DNA of 42,049 nucleotides from Gammaproteobacteria bacterium (GTDB lineage Bacteria; Pseudomonadota; Gammaproteobacteria; Enterobacterales; Psychrobiaceae). Below, piece after piece: positions 34,395 to 42,049 of the stretch. The notes beneath the pieces are model-generated. The model was not told the DNA's origin. It did no database searches and saw only the letters and a list, made by a program, of their open reading frames with translations. The DNA lies in contig JABSRU010000036.1 of assembly GCA_013214965.1 (NCBI GenBank), forward strand, positions 1-42,049, given 5' to 3'. Numbering within the stretch: position 1 is the stretch's first letter; every line of letters begins with the position of its first letter. The position numbers and the translations under genes were made by a program.

Positions 34395-36179
34395 ATGTGG
34401 CCAAGAATGTTGTTGATTGTACTATGGGCTTTTATTGCGCCTGTCCAGAGTAAGCATGTTGAAGATCTGCCGTTAAAAATTGCAATGATAACCAAGGCGG
34501 TCCCATACAGTTACCTTGATCAGAACAATAAACCACAAGGGTTACTCATTGATTATTGGCGACTTTGGGCGAAGAAAGTGCAACGAGAAGTTGAGTTTGT
34601 ACCTTATCGTTGGGCAGAGGCAATACTTGCGCTCAAAAATAATCAAGTGGATATTCACATGGGGTTGCTTGAACGCGGTGTTTTTAGAGAATACATTGAT
34701 ATTCTCGATGCGATCTACACCACTAAATCACATATTTATATTCCCACTAATAATCCCGATAATATCGAAAATATTAATGATCTTAAAGGTAAAAGACTCG
34801 GCGTGTACGATCGATCTTTTTTCGACGCTTTTATCACTGAAAAACATCCTGACATTGAAATTAAGCGTTATCGATTATTAACTGGATTTGAACATGCGGT
34901 TGACAATAAAGAGATAGATGCATTCTTGAGTGAGTCAATGACCACTTGGTTCCATTCGATTTCAGCCTTGAATTTTAATCAGTACGTGAAGTTAAAAGAC
35001 TTTAAAGTGGTGAAAGACTTAAAAGCGGCGATTAGAAAAAATAGACCTTTACTCAAGAACTTAGTGTTACAAGGGATGGCCAGCATTACTGCCGACGAGA
35101 TGCTGAAAATTGAACGAAAATGGATTTTTAGAGAACAAGACCGCACCGTTAGTAGCACCACAGAACGTTTAACGAGTAAAGAGCGACAATGGTTACTCAC
35201 GCAACCGATTATTGAAATTGGCAGTGAGGATAACAGGTTCCCTTTTTCTCATTATAATAAAAATGGAGAACTGGTAGGGTTTAATATCGATTTAATTCAG
35301 TTCATGAATAAGAATTTAAATACAAATTTTGCTTTGAAACGCTATCCAGTTTGGTCCAACGCCTTACTAGAAGTGAAGGCTGGAACGCTGAGCGGAATCT
35401 TTTCTTTATCGTGGAGTGAGGAACGCGCTCAAAAAATTAATTTTTCACCTGTATATTCTCATTCTCCCCACAGTTTAATTGTTAGAGAAAAAGATCAACG
35501 TGTCAAAGAACTCCATGATCTAGCGGGATCTCGAATTGCAGTGCTAGAGCATCATTTGGCCACCGAAATCCTTAAAAGTAAGCTCCCTAACGCAATTTTT
35601 GTGTTTGCCCATTCACCGGAAGAAGCTTACCAGATGATTCAAAACAACGAAGCCGATGCATCTTTATTTGCCTTTCCCAGTGCTGAAATACTGCATCAAT
35701 ACGATTTAAAAGTGGCAGACTTGGTTTATACCAAAGCTGGAGAATTTTCAATAGGGATGCCAAAATCAGTACCTATGCTTAAAATCATCATGACAAAAGC
35801 AATCAATTCGTTAACGACCAAGCAAAAAAACACCTTGTATACCAAATGGTTTCAATTGAAAAAACACTCAATTTTGACCAAGTCAGAATTGCATTACATT
35901 CTACACAACCCGACCGTTGTAGTCGGTATTGAGCATTGGCCTCCTATTATTTTTGATGCGAACATCGGTCAAACATCAGGAATTATCGGTGATTTTTTGA
36001 CTGAAATTGAGCAACTAACAGGGCTTGAATTTATCGGAATTAAAGACAATTGGCAATCGCTGTGGCAGCAATTTAATAAACATAAAATAGATTTACTACC
36101 AGCGACTTTTTTTTCTGAATCTAGAGAGCAGAAAGGCTTATACGGAGATAGCTACTTGCAGTTAGGTCTGTCTTGTTAA
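34395..36179 (+). pseudogene. Giant sensor histidine kinase 3, N-terminal fragment (frameshifted gene)
   Basis: The third paralogue starts at ATG 34395, with AGGGAG 8 bases upstream and 4 bases after the kinase 2 stop. The fragment carries a signal peptide (LLIVLWAFIAPVQS), the extra N-terminal SBP module (about 27-247), the second module (about 259-487, with Arg in EERAQKINFS), and the first lobe of a third (from about 500). It then runs into TAA at 36177-36179 after YGDSYLQLG. In kinases 1 and 2 the matching position continues SSI..., and here that continuation is found in another frame from 36162 onward. One missing base at about 36160 explains the break. The fragment alone would be a secreted protein lacking membrane helix and kinase. 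Confidence 0.85.
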
Positions 36180-39100
36180 TCAATAGTAAAGATAATAATC
36201 TTAAATCATTGGCGGATTTGAAGGGGAAAAAACTGGCCCTTATTGAGGGGCACTATGTGATCGAAAAAATAAAGACTCGCTTTCCTGAGATTGATATCGT
36301 GATGACGTCAGGAGTGTCTGACTCAGTTAGCCGTTTAATTAATCATGAAGTTGATGCTGTGTTTGGAGTGAATTCGGTATTATCTAGCGCTAAAACAACC
36401 AGCTTATCTAAAGGGTTAGAATTAATTACGCAAAATGATATAAAACCACTACCTTTACATTTCTTTACTGAGCCGTCGAAACCGATACTGCACTCAATTT
36501 TAAATAAAGCATTAACTTATATCAGCCAAACGAAAAAAGATAACATCATTCAACATTGGCTGGGAGAGGATGAACTGAAAAAAACAGTGAGCATCGCTTT
36601 TGGTATTGGCAGCGCACCCTATAGTCTTACTCAAGAACCTTGGCGAGGAATTGAATATGACTTAATTAAGAAAATTTTTGGAGTGAGTCAGATCAAAATA
36701 GAAAGCGCCGAAGACATGTCCAAAGAATTATTGCCGCAACAACTACATACACAGTCTCAATTTGATGTTATCTCCTCAGTAGCCATCCAACAGCCTCAAT
36801 ATTATTATTCCGATAAATTTGTCACCATGAGTAACGTAGTTGTTACCAAAAAAGCAGATCACTTTAAGATAAATAGCTTGGTAGATCTGATTGATAAATC
36901 GGTTTATGCATTTTCTGGTGCGCTAAATGAACTCGGGCCTGAATATTTTAATGTATTTAATCCCGAGTCATATAAAGGAAGTTACCAAGAATATCGGGTG
37001 CAAAAAAATCAAGTATCAGATTTCTTATTAGGCGATGTTGATGCAATGATCATTGATCGAAAAATATTTTATTGGTATGCGAGAATTAATGGTTACTCAT
37101 CATTTGAAAATTTTGAATTTCATGAACTTTTTCCGAAAGAAAAAGAGTTTTATGTTGGGTTTAAACAGCTGAAATTAAGAGACATATTTAATAAAAATTT
37201 AGCGGCGATCAAAAAAACAGGTGAATATCAGTACATACTTGACGAGTACAACAATGGTACCGTCGTACCTAAAATAAAATTGACCTCGTTAATTTCAGCG
37301 ATACTCGCCCCTTTTATTTTTAAAAATAATCATCAAGCCATAATATCATTAACCAAGAAGTTAAATAGCTTACCCTACATCAACAAAATTGAAGTTTATA
37401 ACAAGCATGACAAACTAATCCATGCCACGTCAACTCAAGAATATCGCTATTATAAACATGCTGATAGCTATAGCTTTGTCTCTAAAATTTGGACCAAAGT
37501 AGGTAGTATTAAAGTTTATTTTGAGCAGAACTTAGTGGTAGAGAATTTAGGGGGCGATGACTTAATTCCTGACATTAGTTTTTATGATGATCAAAAAGAA
37601 AAATCACATATCACAGAAGTGTATAAAAACTTCAGCTATTTTAGTAATAAAGTTAACTTTAGCACCGAAGAAAAACGTTATATTGCAACTCACCCGGTAC
37701 TAAAATTCTCTGAAGTTAGTTGGCAACCGCTCTCTATTGTTGCAGAAAGCGGAAACATCGGATTGATTTTCGACTACCTTCAAATATTTTCTCAAAAAAC
37801 CGGTATTCAATTTGAACTCGTGCCTGCAGATAATTGGCCTCAAGCCGTTGAAAAATTTAAAGCCAACGAAATAGATTTTTTACCGGGGATCACCAAATTA
37901 AAAAAATATACAGATATTGGTAAAATATCGGATGAATATGCCTATTTTAATTTTTCAATTATCATGAATAGTGATGCATCTTTTGCTGATAGTATTAGTG
38001 ATATCAAAGGAAAGAAGATTGCACTAGTTAATGATACTTCCGCTTATCACTATATAAAAACCTATTACCCAGATGCCTACACGGTAGAAGCACACAACGT
38101 GACAGAGGTACTAAAAATGATTCAACAGGGTGAAGCCGATGTCGCGATAGGCCACCTCGCGGCATCGGTCTACCAACTAGAAAATAAGTTTAGTGATTTA
38201 AAAATAGTTGGCATTCTCGATTCTGGCTATTCTCATCGCGTGTTGGTGCAGCCCAACAATGAACTATTATTGTCGATTTTTAATAAAGTGATTAATGATA
38301 TACCGATAGAACAACACCGAGATATTCGCGAACGCTGGATGAATCAAAAAATATTAACCGCGGTTGATTATCGGTTGGTTTATCAGATAGTGACAGGTTT
38401 TCTATTGCTACTATTTTTGATTTTACTGGTGGTTAAAAAACTGACTAATGCTAAAAAATATGTCGATAAAACCAATTTAGAGTTCCAGCGTACCATTGCC
38501 GACCTAAAAACGACCCAACAGCATCTAGTCGAATCAGAAAAAATGGCCAGCTTAGGAGGTTTAGTTGCTGGTGTTGCCCATGAAATCAACACTCCGGTCG
38601 GCATCGGCCTGACTGCAATTACCCATTTTTTATCGATTAATGACGAATTAAAACTCAAGCATCAACAACAAAAAATTTCCCAAAAATATTTTGAGAAATA
38701 CCTCAAAGACTCAACCGAGTCGGCCAATATCATTAATCGTAACTTAGAGCGTACGGCTCAATTGGTCAGTAGTTTTAAACGAATATCCGTTGATCAAAGT
38801 TCTGATGAATGTCGAACCTTTCCGGTCAAAAAGTATATTGATGAAATATTATTGAGTGTTAATCATGTGATAAAACGTTCAAAAATTGATATCCACATTA
38901 GTTGCAGCGACAGCCTAAAAATAAACAGTCACCCAGGGGCGATGGCGCAAATTTTGACTAATTTAATTATTAATTCCTCGATTCATGGGTTTCCAAATAA
39001 TGCTAAGGGCAATATTTTTATTGATATTACTACCGATCAGCAACACGTAACACTGACTTATCATGACGATGGTTGTGGTATATCGGGCAAGAACTTAAAT

Positions 39101-39277
39101 AAAATATTTGACCCTTTCTTCACCACCAACCGTGAACATGGCGGCAGTGGACTCGGCTTAAATATTGTGTACAACATTGTTCACACTCGTTTAGGCGGAA
39201 CGATCATGTGCACCAGCGAACTTAATGAAGGGGTTAAATTTGTGATTAAATTTGACGTTGATATTGTGAGCCAATAA
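36173..39277 (+). pseudogene. Giant sensor histidine kinase 3, C-terminal fragment (frameshifted gene)
   Basis: Continuation of the third paralogue in a shifted frame (opening LINSKDNNLKSLADLKGKKL). It holds the rest of SBP module 3 (to about 130), module 4 (about 138-360), the unknown linker (361-500, VYNKHDKLIHATS) and SBP module 5 (about 505-727). A transmembrane helix (about 735-757), a coiled coil and a kinase core follow, with AHEINTP (His near 803), NLIINSSIHG, DDGCGI, FDPFFTTNREHGGSGLGLNI. All kinase motifs are intact, so loss is recent or the break is a sequencing error. Rejoined length is about 1,628 residues, equal to kinase 2. The only nearby start in this frame is a TTG overlapping the upstream stop, with no ribosome site; a product from it would lack a signal peptide. 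Confidence 0.85.
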
Positions 39278-39282
39278 GTTGT

Positions 39283-39396
39283 GGGTACAAATTGGTGCAA
39301 ACCTATGGTGCCAATGGTTTGCTTAACTCACCATTTTGTTGATGAACGCTACGAATGATAAGCATAATGATTGATTGAATATCAGGGTACAAATTG
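39283..39396 (+). repeat. 12-base direct repeat in the gap after the kinase operon
   Basis: GGGTACAAATTG occurs at 39283-39294 and again at 39385-39396, 102 bases apart, in the 200-base non-coding gap between kinase 3 and the aldolase. The gap also holds a short hairpin (GCAAACC/GGTTTGC, 39297-39322) without a T-tract. No promoter was confidently recognised. The repeat may be chance or a protein site. Confidence 0.5.
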
Positions 39397-39477
39397 ATAT
39401 AAATGTGCGGCGCTCAGACGGAACTGTAAAATCTGGTTCATGGGCAAATAAATCAACTTTAACCAGAGAGAAATATT

Positions 39478-40371
39478 GTGACAGATTATAACCAGCAACT
39501 ACAAAAAATTAAATCGCAAAACGGTTTTATCGCAGCGCTAGACCAAAGTGGTGGCAGCACCCCAACAGCACTAAAAAGTTACGGCGTTGACAGCAGTGCC
39601 TGGACTAATGATGAAGGCATGTATAGCGTGGTACATCAAATGCGCGCACGGATCATGACCAGTCCAAGCTTTACTGGCGAGCGCGTGATTGGCGCAATCC
39701 TCTTCGAAAACACCATGGACCGTGAAGTGGAAGGTAAATCGACCGCCGAGTATCTGTGGAGCGTCAAGCAAGTTGTGCCATTCTTAAAAGTAGACAAAGG
39801 CCTAAGCGACGAAGCCAACGGCGTGCAATTATTAAAGCCAATGCCACAACTTGACGAATTACTGGCTAAAGCCAAAAGCAAAGGCATTTTCGGCACCAAA
39901 ATGCGCTCGGTAATCAAACTAGCCAACCAAGCAGGCATTGAAGCCGTGGTTAAGCAGCAGTTTGAAGTGGCCAAGCAAATCATTGCCGCTGGTCTCATGC
40001 CAATTATCGAACCAGAAGTGGACATTAACAGCAGCGAAAAAGCGCAAGCAGAAGTGATGCTACAAACAGCAATCCTAGCTGAGTTAGACCAGCTAACAAG
40101 CGACCAACAAGTGATGCTAAAAGTAACCCTACCAGAAGTGGTTAACTCATACGCCGCCTGTATCGCTCACCCGAACACGGCAAAAGTAGTGGCATTATCT
40201 GGCGGTTACGATCGCGATCACGCCAACGAACGCCTAACAGCCAACAAAGGCATCATCGCTAGCTTCTCCCGCGCCTTATCACAGGGCCTATCAGCCCAAC
40301 AAAGCAGCGAAGAATTCGACGCCACCATGAACACCTCAATCGAAGCAATTTATCAGGCATCTAGCACGTAA
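39478..40371 (+). CDS. fda: Fructose-bisphosphate aldolase, class I (bacterial FdaB/Fda type)
   Basis: Cytoplasmic glycolytic/gluconeogenic enzyme splitting fructose 1,6-bisphosphate into dihydroxyacetone phosphate and glyceraldehyde 3-phosphate by a Schiff-base mechanism without metal. The 297-residue length is normal. Motifs: FIAALDQSGGSTPTALKSYG (Asp22), FENTMDRE, VPFLKVDKG, GTKMRSVI, MPIIEPEVDI (Glu178, expected proton acceptor) and MLKVTLPE (Lys215, expected Schiff-base lysine), then ALSGGYDRD. The start is GTG with GAGAG 8 bases upstream. Codon use is visibly more C-rich at third positions than in the kinase genes, consistent with strong expression. It is followed by a strong terminator, so it is a single-gene unit. 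Confidence 0.95.
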   Translation: MTDYNQQLQKIKSQNGFIAALDQSGGSTPTALKSYGVDSSAWTNDEGMYSVVHQMRARIMTSPSFTGERVIGAILFENTMDREVEGKSTAEYLWSVKQVVPFLKVDKGLSDEANGVQLLKPMPQLDELLAKAKSKGIFGTKMRSVIKLANQAGIEAVVKQQFEVAKQIIAAGLMPIIEPEVDINSSEKAQAEVMLQTAILAELDQLTSDQQVMLKVTLPEVVNSYAACIAHPNTAKVVALSGGYDRDHANERLTANKGIIASFSRALSQGLSAQQSSEEFDATMNTSIEAIYQASST

Positions 40372-40394
40372 AGCCGCTGGTGATTGTGAAGTGA

Positions 40395-40424
40395 AAAAGC
40401 CAAGAGGAGACTCTTGGCTTTTTT
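40395..40424 (+). terminator. Rho-independent terminator of the aldolase gene
   Basis: Stem AAGCCAAGAG (40397-40406) with CTCTTGGCTT (40411-40420), GAGA tetraloop, extended by A-T pairs and followed by a run of seven T residues, 24 bases after the aldolase stop. Confidence 0.92.
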
Positions 40425-40499
40425 TGTTAATGATAATTATTTAAACATCTATATTTTTAATATCAATCTGTTAAAGTAGCGCTTTTATTGATTTGCCAC

Positions 40500-40910
40500 A
40501 TGGATGTAAATAATTCAATGTCAGAAAAGTGCCAATGTGCTGAAAATGCAGAAACTCGGGCGACCGTTAAATTTTATTGTAAAACCTGTTCAAGTGTTAT
40601 CGATAAAATTCAAATAAAAAAACCTCTAAAAGCTGGTGCAATAGCAGCAGTTCTTGCTTATGGCGGTAGCCAATTTATCGATTATGCAATTACCGATAAT
40701 CGTTATCCATTAGATGTTGAATATGCGGTGCTCGAAGCTTGCGCCAGCTCGTATAATAAACCAATGGCTTATCGTGATTATGGTGAAAAGAGAGAGCTGT
40801 GTTTATGTGCTATGGAAGATACTATGAACGAAATTTCTTACGTGCGCTTTAAAGTCGATGAAAGTGGTTTCTTAGAAGCATTTGAAAATAATGTTCAAAG
40901 CTGTAAGTAA
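40500..40910 (+). CDS. Hypothetical Cys-rich protein with one transmembrane segment
   Basis: About 136 residues from the ATG at 40500; an in-frame ATG at 40518 is an equally plausible start and neither has a clear ribosome site. The N-terminus has a Cys cluster resembling a small zinc ribbon (CQCAE, then YCKTCSSV). A hydrophobic helix follows (KAGAIAAVLAYGGSQFIDYAI), and a C-terminal region contains ELCLCAMEDTMNEISY and a final Cys. No family recognised. It follows the aldolase terminator, so it needs its own promoter. The gene is convergent with the small minus-strand genes, with a hairpin between. Confidence 0.7.
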   Translation: MDVNNSMSEKCQCAENAETRATVKFYCKTCSSVIDKIQIKKPLKAGAIAAVLAYGGSQFIDYAITDNRYPLDVEYAVLEACASSYNKPMAYRDYGEKRELCLCAMEDTMNEISYVRFKVDESGFLEAFENNVQSCK

Positions 40911-40912
40911 AA

Positions 40913-40940
40913 ATAGCCTAAAGAGTTAACTTTAGGCTAT
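40913..40940. terminator. Hairpin terminator between convergent small genes
   Basis: An 11-base perfect stem (ATAGCCTAAAG at 40913-40923 with CTTTAGGCTAT at 40930-40940) and a 6-base loop. On the minus strand it is followed by TTTTTA, so it best serves the small minus-strand pair; it may also stop the plus-strand gene. Confidence 0.75.
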
Positions 40941-40954
40941 TACATCATGACTTA

Positions 40955-41089
40955 TTAATCTCCTAAATATTCGTCGTTATTAGGATTGTGGGTGTCAGCC
41001 CAATCATCCATATCAGCGTCGTTATTTGGGTTATTAATATCAGACCAAACGTCTAACTCGTCATCGGACATATCAGATGAATCAGGCAT
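40955..41089 (-). CDS. Small very acidic protein (44 residues) with NPNND repeats
   Basis: ATG at 41087-41089, stop at 40955-40957; AGGTGG lies 8-9 bases upstream, inside the end of the preceding gene. The product has roughly fourteen Asp/Glu and no Lys or Arg. It contains a twofold internal repeat: DVWSDINNPNNDAD and DDWADTHNPNNDEY. The NPNN-x-x-Tyr ending recalls short bacterial proteins with an N-x-NPNN-x-x-Y tail, but I cannot name a family. Coding is supported by the repeat at protein level, the ribosome site, the 2-base gap to the upstream gene and the terminator downstream. Function unknown; pairing with the basic SMP-like protein upstream is suggestive. Confidence 0.65.
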   Translation of the reverse strand: MPDSSDMSDDELDVWSDINNPNNDADMDDWADTHNPNNDEYLGD

Positions 41090-41091
41090 AA

Positions 41092-41250
41092 TTATTTACC
41101 ACCTTTGGTGTTATTTGCATTCTTAGCTGCAACTGATTGCGCTTTGGCCGCAAACGAACCTTTTTGCGTTTGACCACCTGTTTTTGCTGCATTTGCAGAT
41201 TGAATACGAGCAGCGGCATCAGAAGTCATCGGAGTTTTAGTATTAGACAT
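41092..41250 (-). CDS. SMP-like small basic protein (52 residues)
   Basis: ATG at 41248-41250 to TAA at 41092-41094. The sequence includes TPMTSDAAARIQSANAAKTG, then GQTQKGSFAAKAQSVAAKNA. The T-x-(E/D)-A-A-(A/S)-R-I-Q-S-A pattern followed by G-G and GSFAA-(R/K)-AQSAA is the signature of the seed-maturation-protein (SMP) type small proteins seen in many proteobacteria, where they are stress-linked and likely disordered. It is first in a two-gene unit with the acidic 44-residue protein, 2 bases apart. Expected to be cytoplasmic. Function in bacteria is not established. Confidence 0.7.
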   Translation of the reverse strand: MSNTKTPMTSDAAARIQSANAAKTGGQTQKGSFAAKAQSVAAKNANNTKGGK

Positions 41251-41285
41251 TTATTATTCCATATATTAATTAAGTTATTTAATGT

Positions 41286-41340
41286 GTCCTCGCTAGGACG
41301 AGATGAATAATAACTGGAGTGTTTGGGACATTTTGGGACA
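41286..41340. promoter_or_regulatory. GGGAC-type repeat cluster between divergent small genes
   Basis: A short palindrome GTCCT-CGCT-AGGAC (41286-41299) is followed by two direct copies of TTTGGGACA (41322-41330 and 41332-41340). All contain a GGAC/GTCC core. They fill the 98-base gap between the SMP-like gene and the plus-strand gene starting near 41349. This looks like an operator region, but no regulator is assigned. Confidence 0.35.
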
Positions 41341-41348
41341 AAAGAATA

Positions 41349-41687
41349 GTGAAGACAAAAGAATTACAAGCAGACATTAAATCTCTTATAAAAAAATTGA
41401 AATGGTCACGTAAAACCCTAGCGTGTGAAATTTTTTATGAACTAAATGAAAATGGAGATAGTACAGATCTTGCACGCTTTGAAGAAAGCTTAAAAAAATC
41501 ACTCACTCGTGAGACAACCAAACCAGAGTTGCTACAACGCTATCTTAATATCATTTCCCAGCATCGTGATTTTAAAAAACTGAAAACTATAGTGCCTCAA
41601 TATCATCAATCAGGGACGTTAAGTAAGGGTATGGAAATAGGGATGAAAAACATTTCAAAATTAATATCTAATATGACTAAAATTTAG
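41349..41687 (+). CDS. Small Lys-rich protein with helix-turn-helix-like N-terminus, unknown function
   Basis: About 112 residues from the GTG at 41349 (GGGA 10 bases upstream); the longer in-frame GTG at 41319 would translate the repeat cluster and lacks a ribosome site. The N-terminus KELQADIKSLIKKLKWSRKT followed by LACEIFYELN looks like a short HTH of the kind where a bacterium-specific protein screens start conditions (W-S-x-K-T-L-A). Then come RFEESLKKSLTRETTKPEL and a basic tail (KNISKLISNM). No family recognised with confidence. It lies at the divergent face of the SMP-like unit. Confidence 0.6.
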   Translation: MKTKELQADIKSLIKKLKWSRKTLACEIFYELNENGDSTDLARFEESLKKSLTRETTKPELLQRYLNIISQHRDFKKLKTIVPQYHQSGTLSKGMEIGMKNISKLISNMTKI

Positions 41688-41730
41688 TTATATTCAATGG
41701 TAGTAGAGTTAACATCTTGATTTTAATTTA

Positions 41731-42049
41731 ATGATCGACTAAGGTGCATTAGCTGAACAAATAAGAGAACAGTTTCCTGACTTTGTAGTTGAGCCTTCGG
41801 CTAAAAAGTTAACATTATCTTTAAATTCATTACATATAGAAGATGAATATTGGCCATGTTACTTAAAGGTGACACGTAATGAACATGATGAATCTAATGT
41901 CGATGCATACGAAATATCGGTAAGTGCTTATAAAAAGTGTCATGAAGACCTTCAATATATTGCTGTTGGGTTTGCAACTGAATATGGCTTTAAAGTACGC
42001 GGTAACTGGCAATATAAAAATGTCATTATTGAAGAAAAAGCATTAGACC
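41731..42049 (+). pseudogene. Unknown protein gene, early stop codon, runs off the window
   Basis: An open frame from 41743 to the end reads ALAEQIREQFPDFVVEPSAK, then LTLSLNSLHIEDEYWPCYLK and, later, ATEYGFKVRGNWQYKNVII. It has no start codon at its front. The codons just upstream in the same frame are ATG ATC GAC TAA (41731-41742), so a stop at codon four interrupts an otherwise plausible gene; a change of TAA to AAA or CAA would restore it. No family recognised. It could instead start at the internal GTG about 135 bases in. The 3' end is outside the window. Confidence 0.45.

Noticed and set aside
34516-34881. 121-codon open frame on the plus strand
   Set aside because: Out of frame inside the first binding module of kinase 3, where the main frame aligns with kinase 2.
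36152-36179. Programmed -1 frameshift in kinase 3
   Set aside because: No slippery heptamer or following hairpin was seen in the overlap, and the two intact paralogues need no shift.
39297-39322. Hairpin GCAAACC/GGTTTGC as terminator of the kinase operon
   Set aside because: Seven-base stem with a 12-base loop and no T-tract on the plus strand; too weak to call.
24643-39477. Transposon or insertion sequence as the cause of the kinase triplication
   Set aside because: No transposase, terminal inverted repeat or target duplication was seen at the edges; tandem duplication by recombination is simpler.
39636-40025. 129-codon open frame on the minus strand
   Set aside because: Antisense to the aldolase gene, whose biased codons leave this frame open; no ribosome site or recognisable domain.
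1-42049. CRISPR arrays, tRNA or rRNA genes
   Set aside because: No regularly spaced repeats and no tRNA or rRNA-like segments were recognised on reading; no covariance search was possible.

Overview
The window looks like chromosomal DNA of an AT-rich marine-type gammaproteobacterium, most likely an Alteromonadales relative (Shewanella/Colwellia-like). The basis is the gene mix: a lysine-forming saccharopine dehydrogenase, a DUF3192 lipoprotein, a DUF6942 protein, many TonB receptors, GGDEF/EAL proteins and FecI/FecR signalling. I cannot name a genus. No tRNA, rRNA, CRISPR array or insertion sequence was recognised.

Layout. 1-1361: the 3' part of a saccharopine dehydrogenase gene, then a broken tail of an iron-dependent alcohol dehydrogenase. 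1358-6888: a two-gene RND efflux operon (permease and lipoprotein adaptor) divergent from a LysR regulator, with an ATTCAT-N11-ATGAAT operator candidate between them. 6970-10213: an IutA-like TonB receptor behind a Fur box, flanked by two decayed genes (a TonB-receptor tail and a GGDEF/EAL protein with an internal deletion). 10193-12065: a YjeH-like amino-acid exporter divergent from an Lrp/AsnC regulator. 12076-15529: a Fur-box-controlled periplasmic Fe(III)-binding protein divergent from an intact GGDEF-EAL protein. 15539-21932: an iron-siderophore signalling and uptake locus reading leftward (FecI sigma, FecR, STN-domain TonB receptor, then DUF3649, PepSY and DUF3325 membrane proteins), with Fur boxes before the sigma gene and before the DUF3649 gene. 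22148-24642: a DUF3192 lipoprotein, a long FabG-type reductase and a DUF6942-CWC fusion.

The most unusual part is 24777-39277: three tandem, co-directional paralogous sensor histidine kinases of about 1,580-1,630 residues. Each stacks four or five periplasmic amino-acid-type substrate-binding (SBP_bac_3-like) modules, plus an unidentified module, on one membrane helix and a cytoplasmic kinase. The first has a PAS domain; the second and third have an extra N-terminal binding module instead. The genes overlap or nearly touch, so they should be co-transcribed. The third is split by a single-base frameshift at about 36160-36177. No response regulator is encoded nearby.

39478-42049: a class I fructose-bisphosphate aldolase with a clear terminator, a small Cys-containing membrane protein, a pair of overlooked tiny genes on the minus strand (a 52-residue SMP-like basic protein and a 44-residue very acidic protein), a small lysine-rich protein, and a gene with an early stop that runs off the end.

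The 7-22 kb stretch is in effect an iron island: four Fur-box candidates control two uptake receptors, a binding protein, a PepSY membrane operon and a sigma/anti-sigma pair. Broken genes at several points show that accessory content is being lost. All family assignments come from reading motifs by eye; no database search was run.
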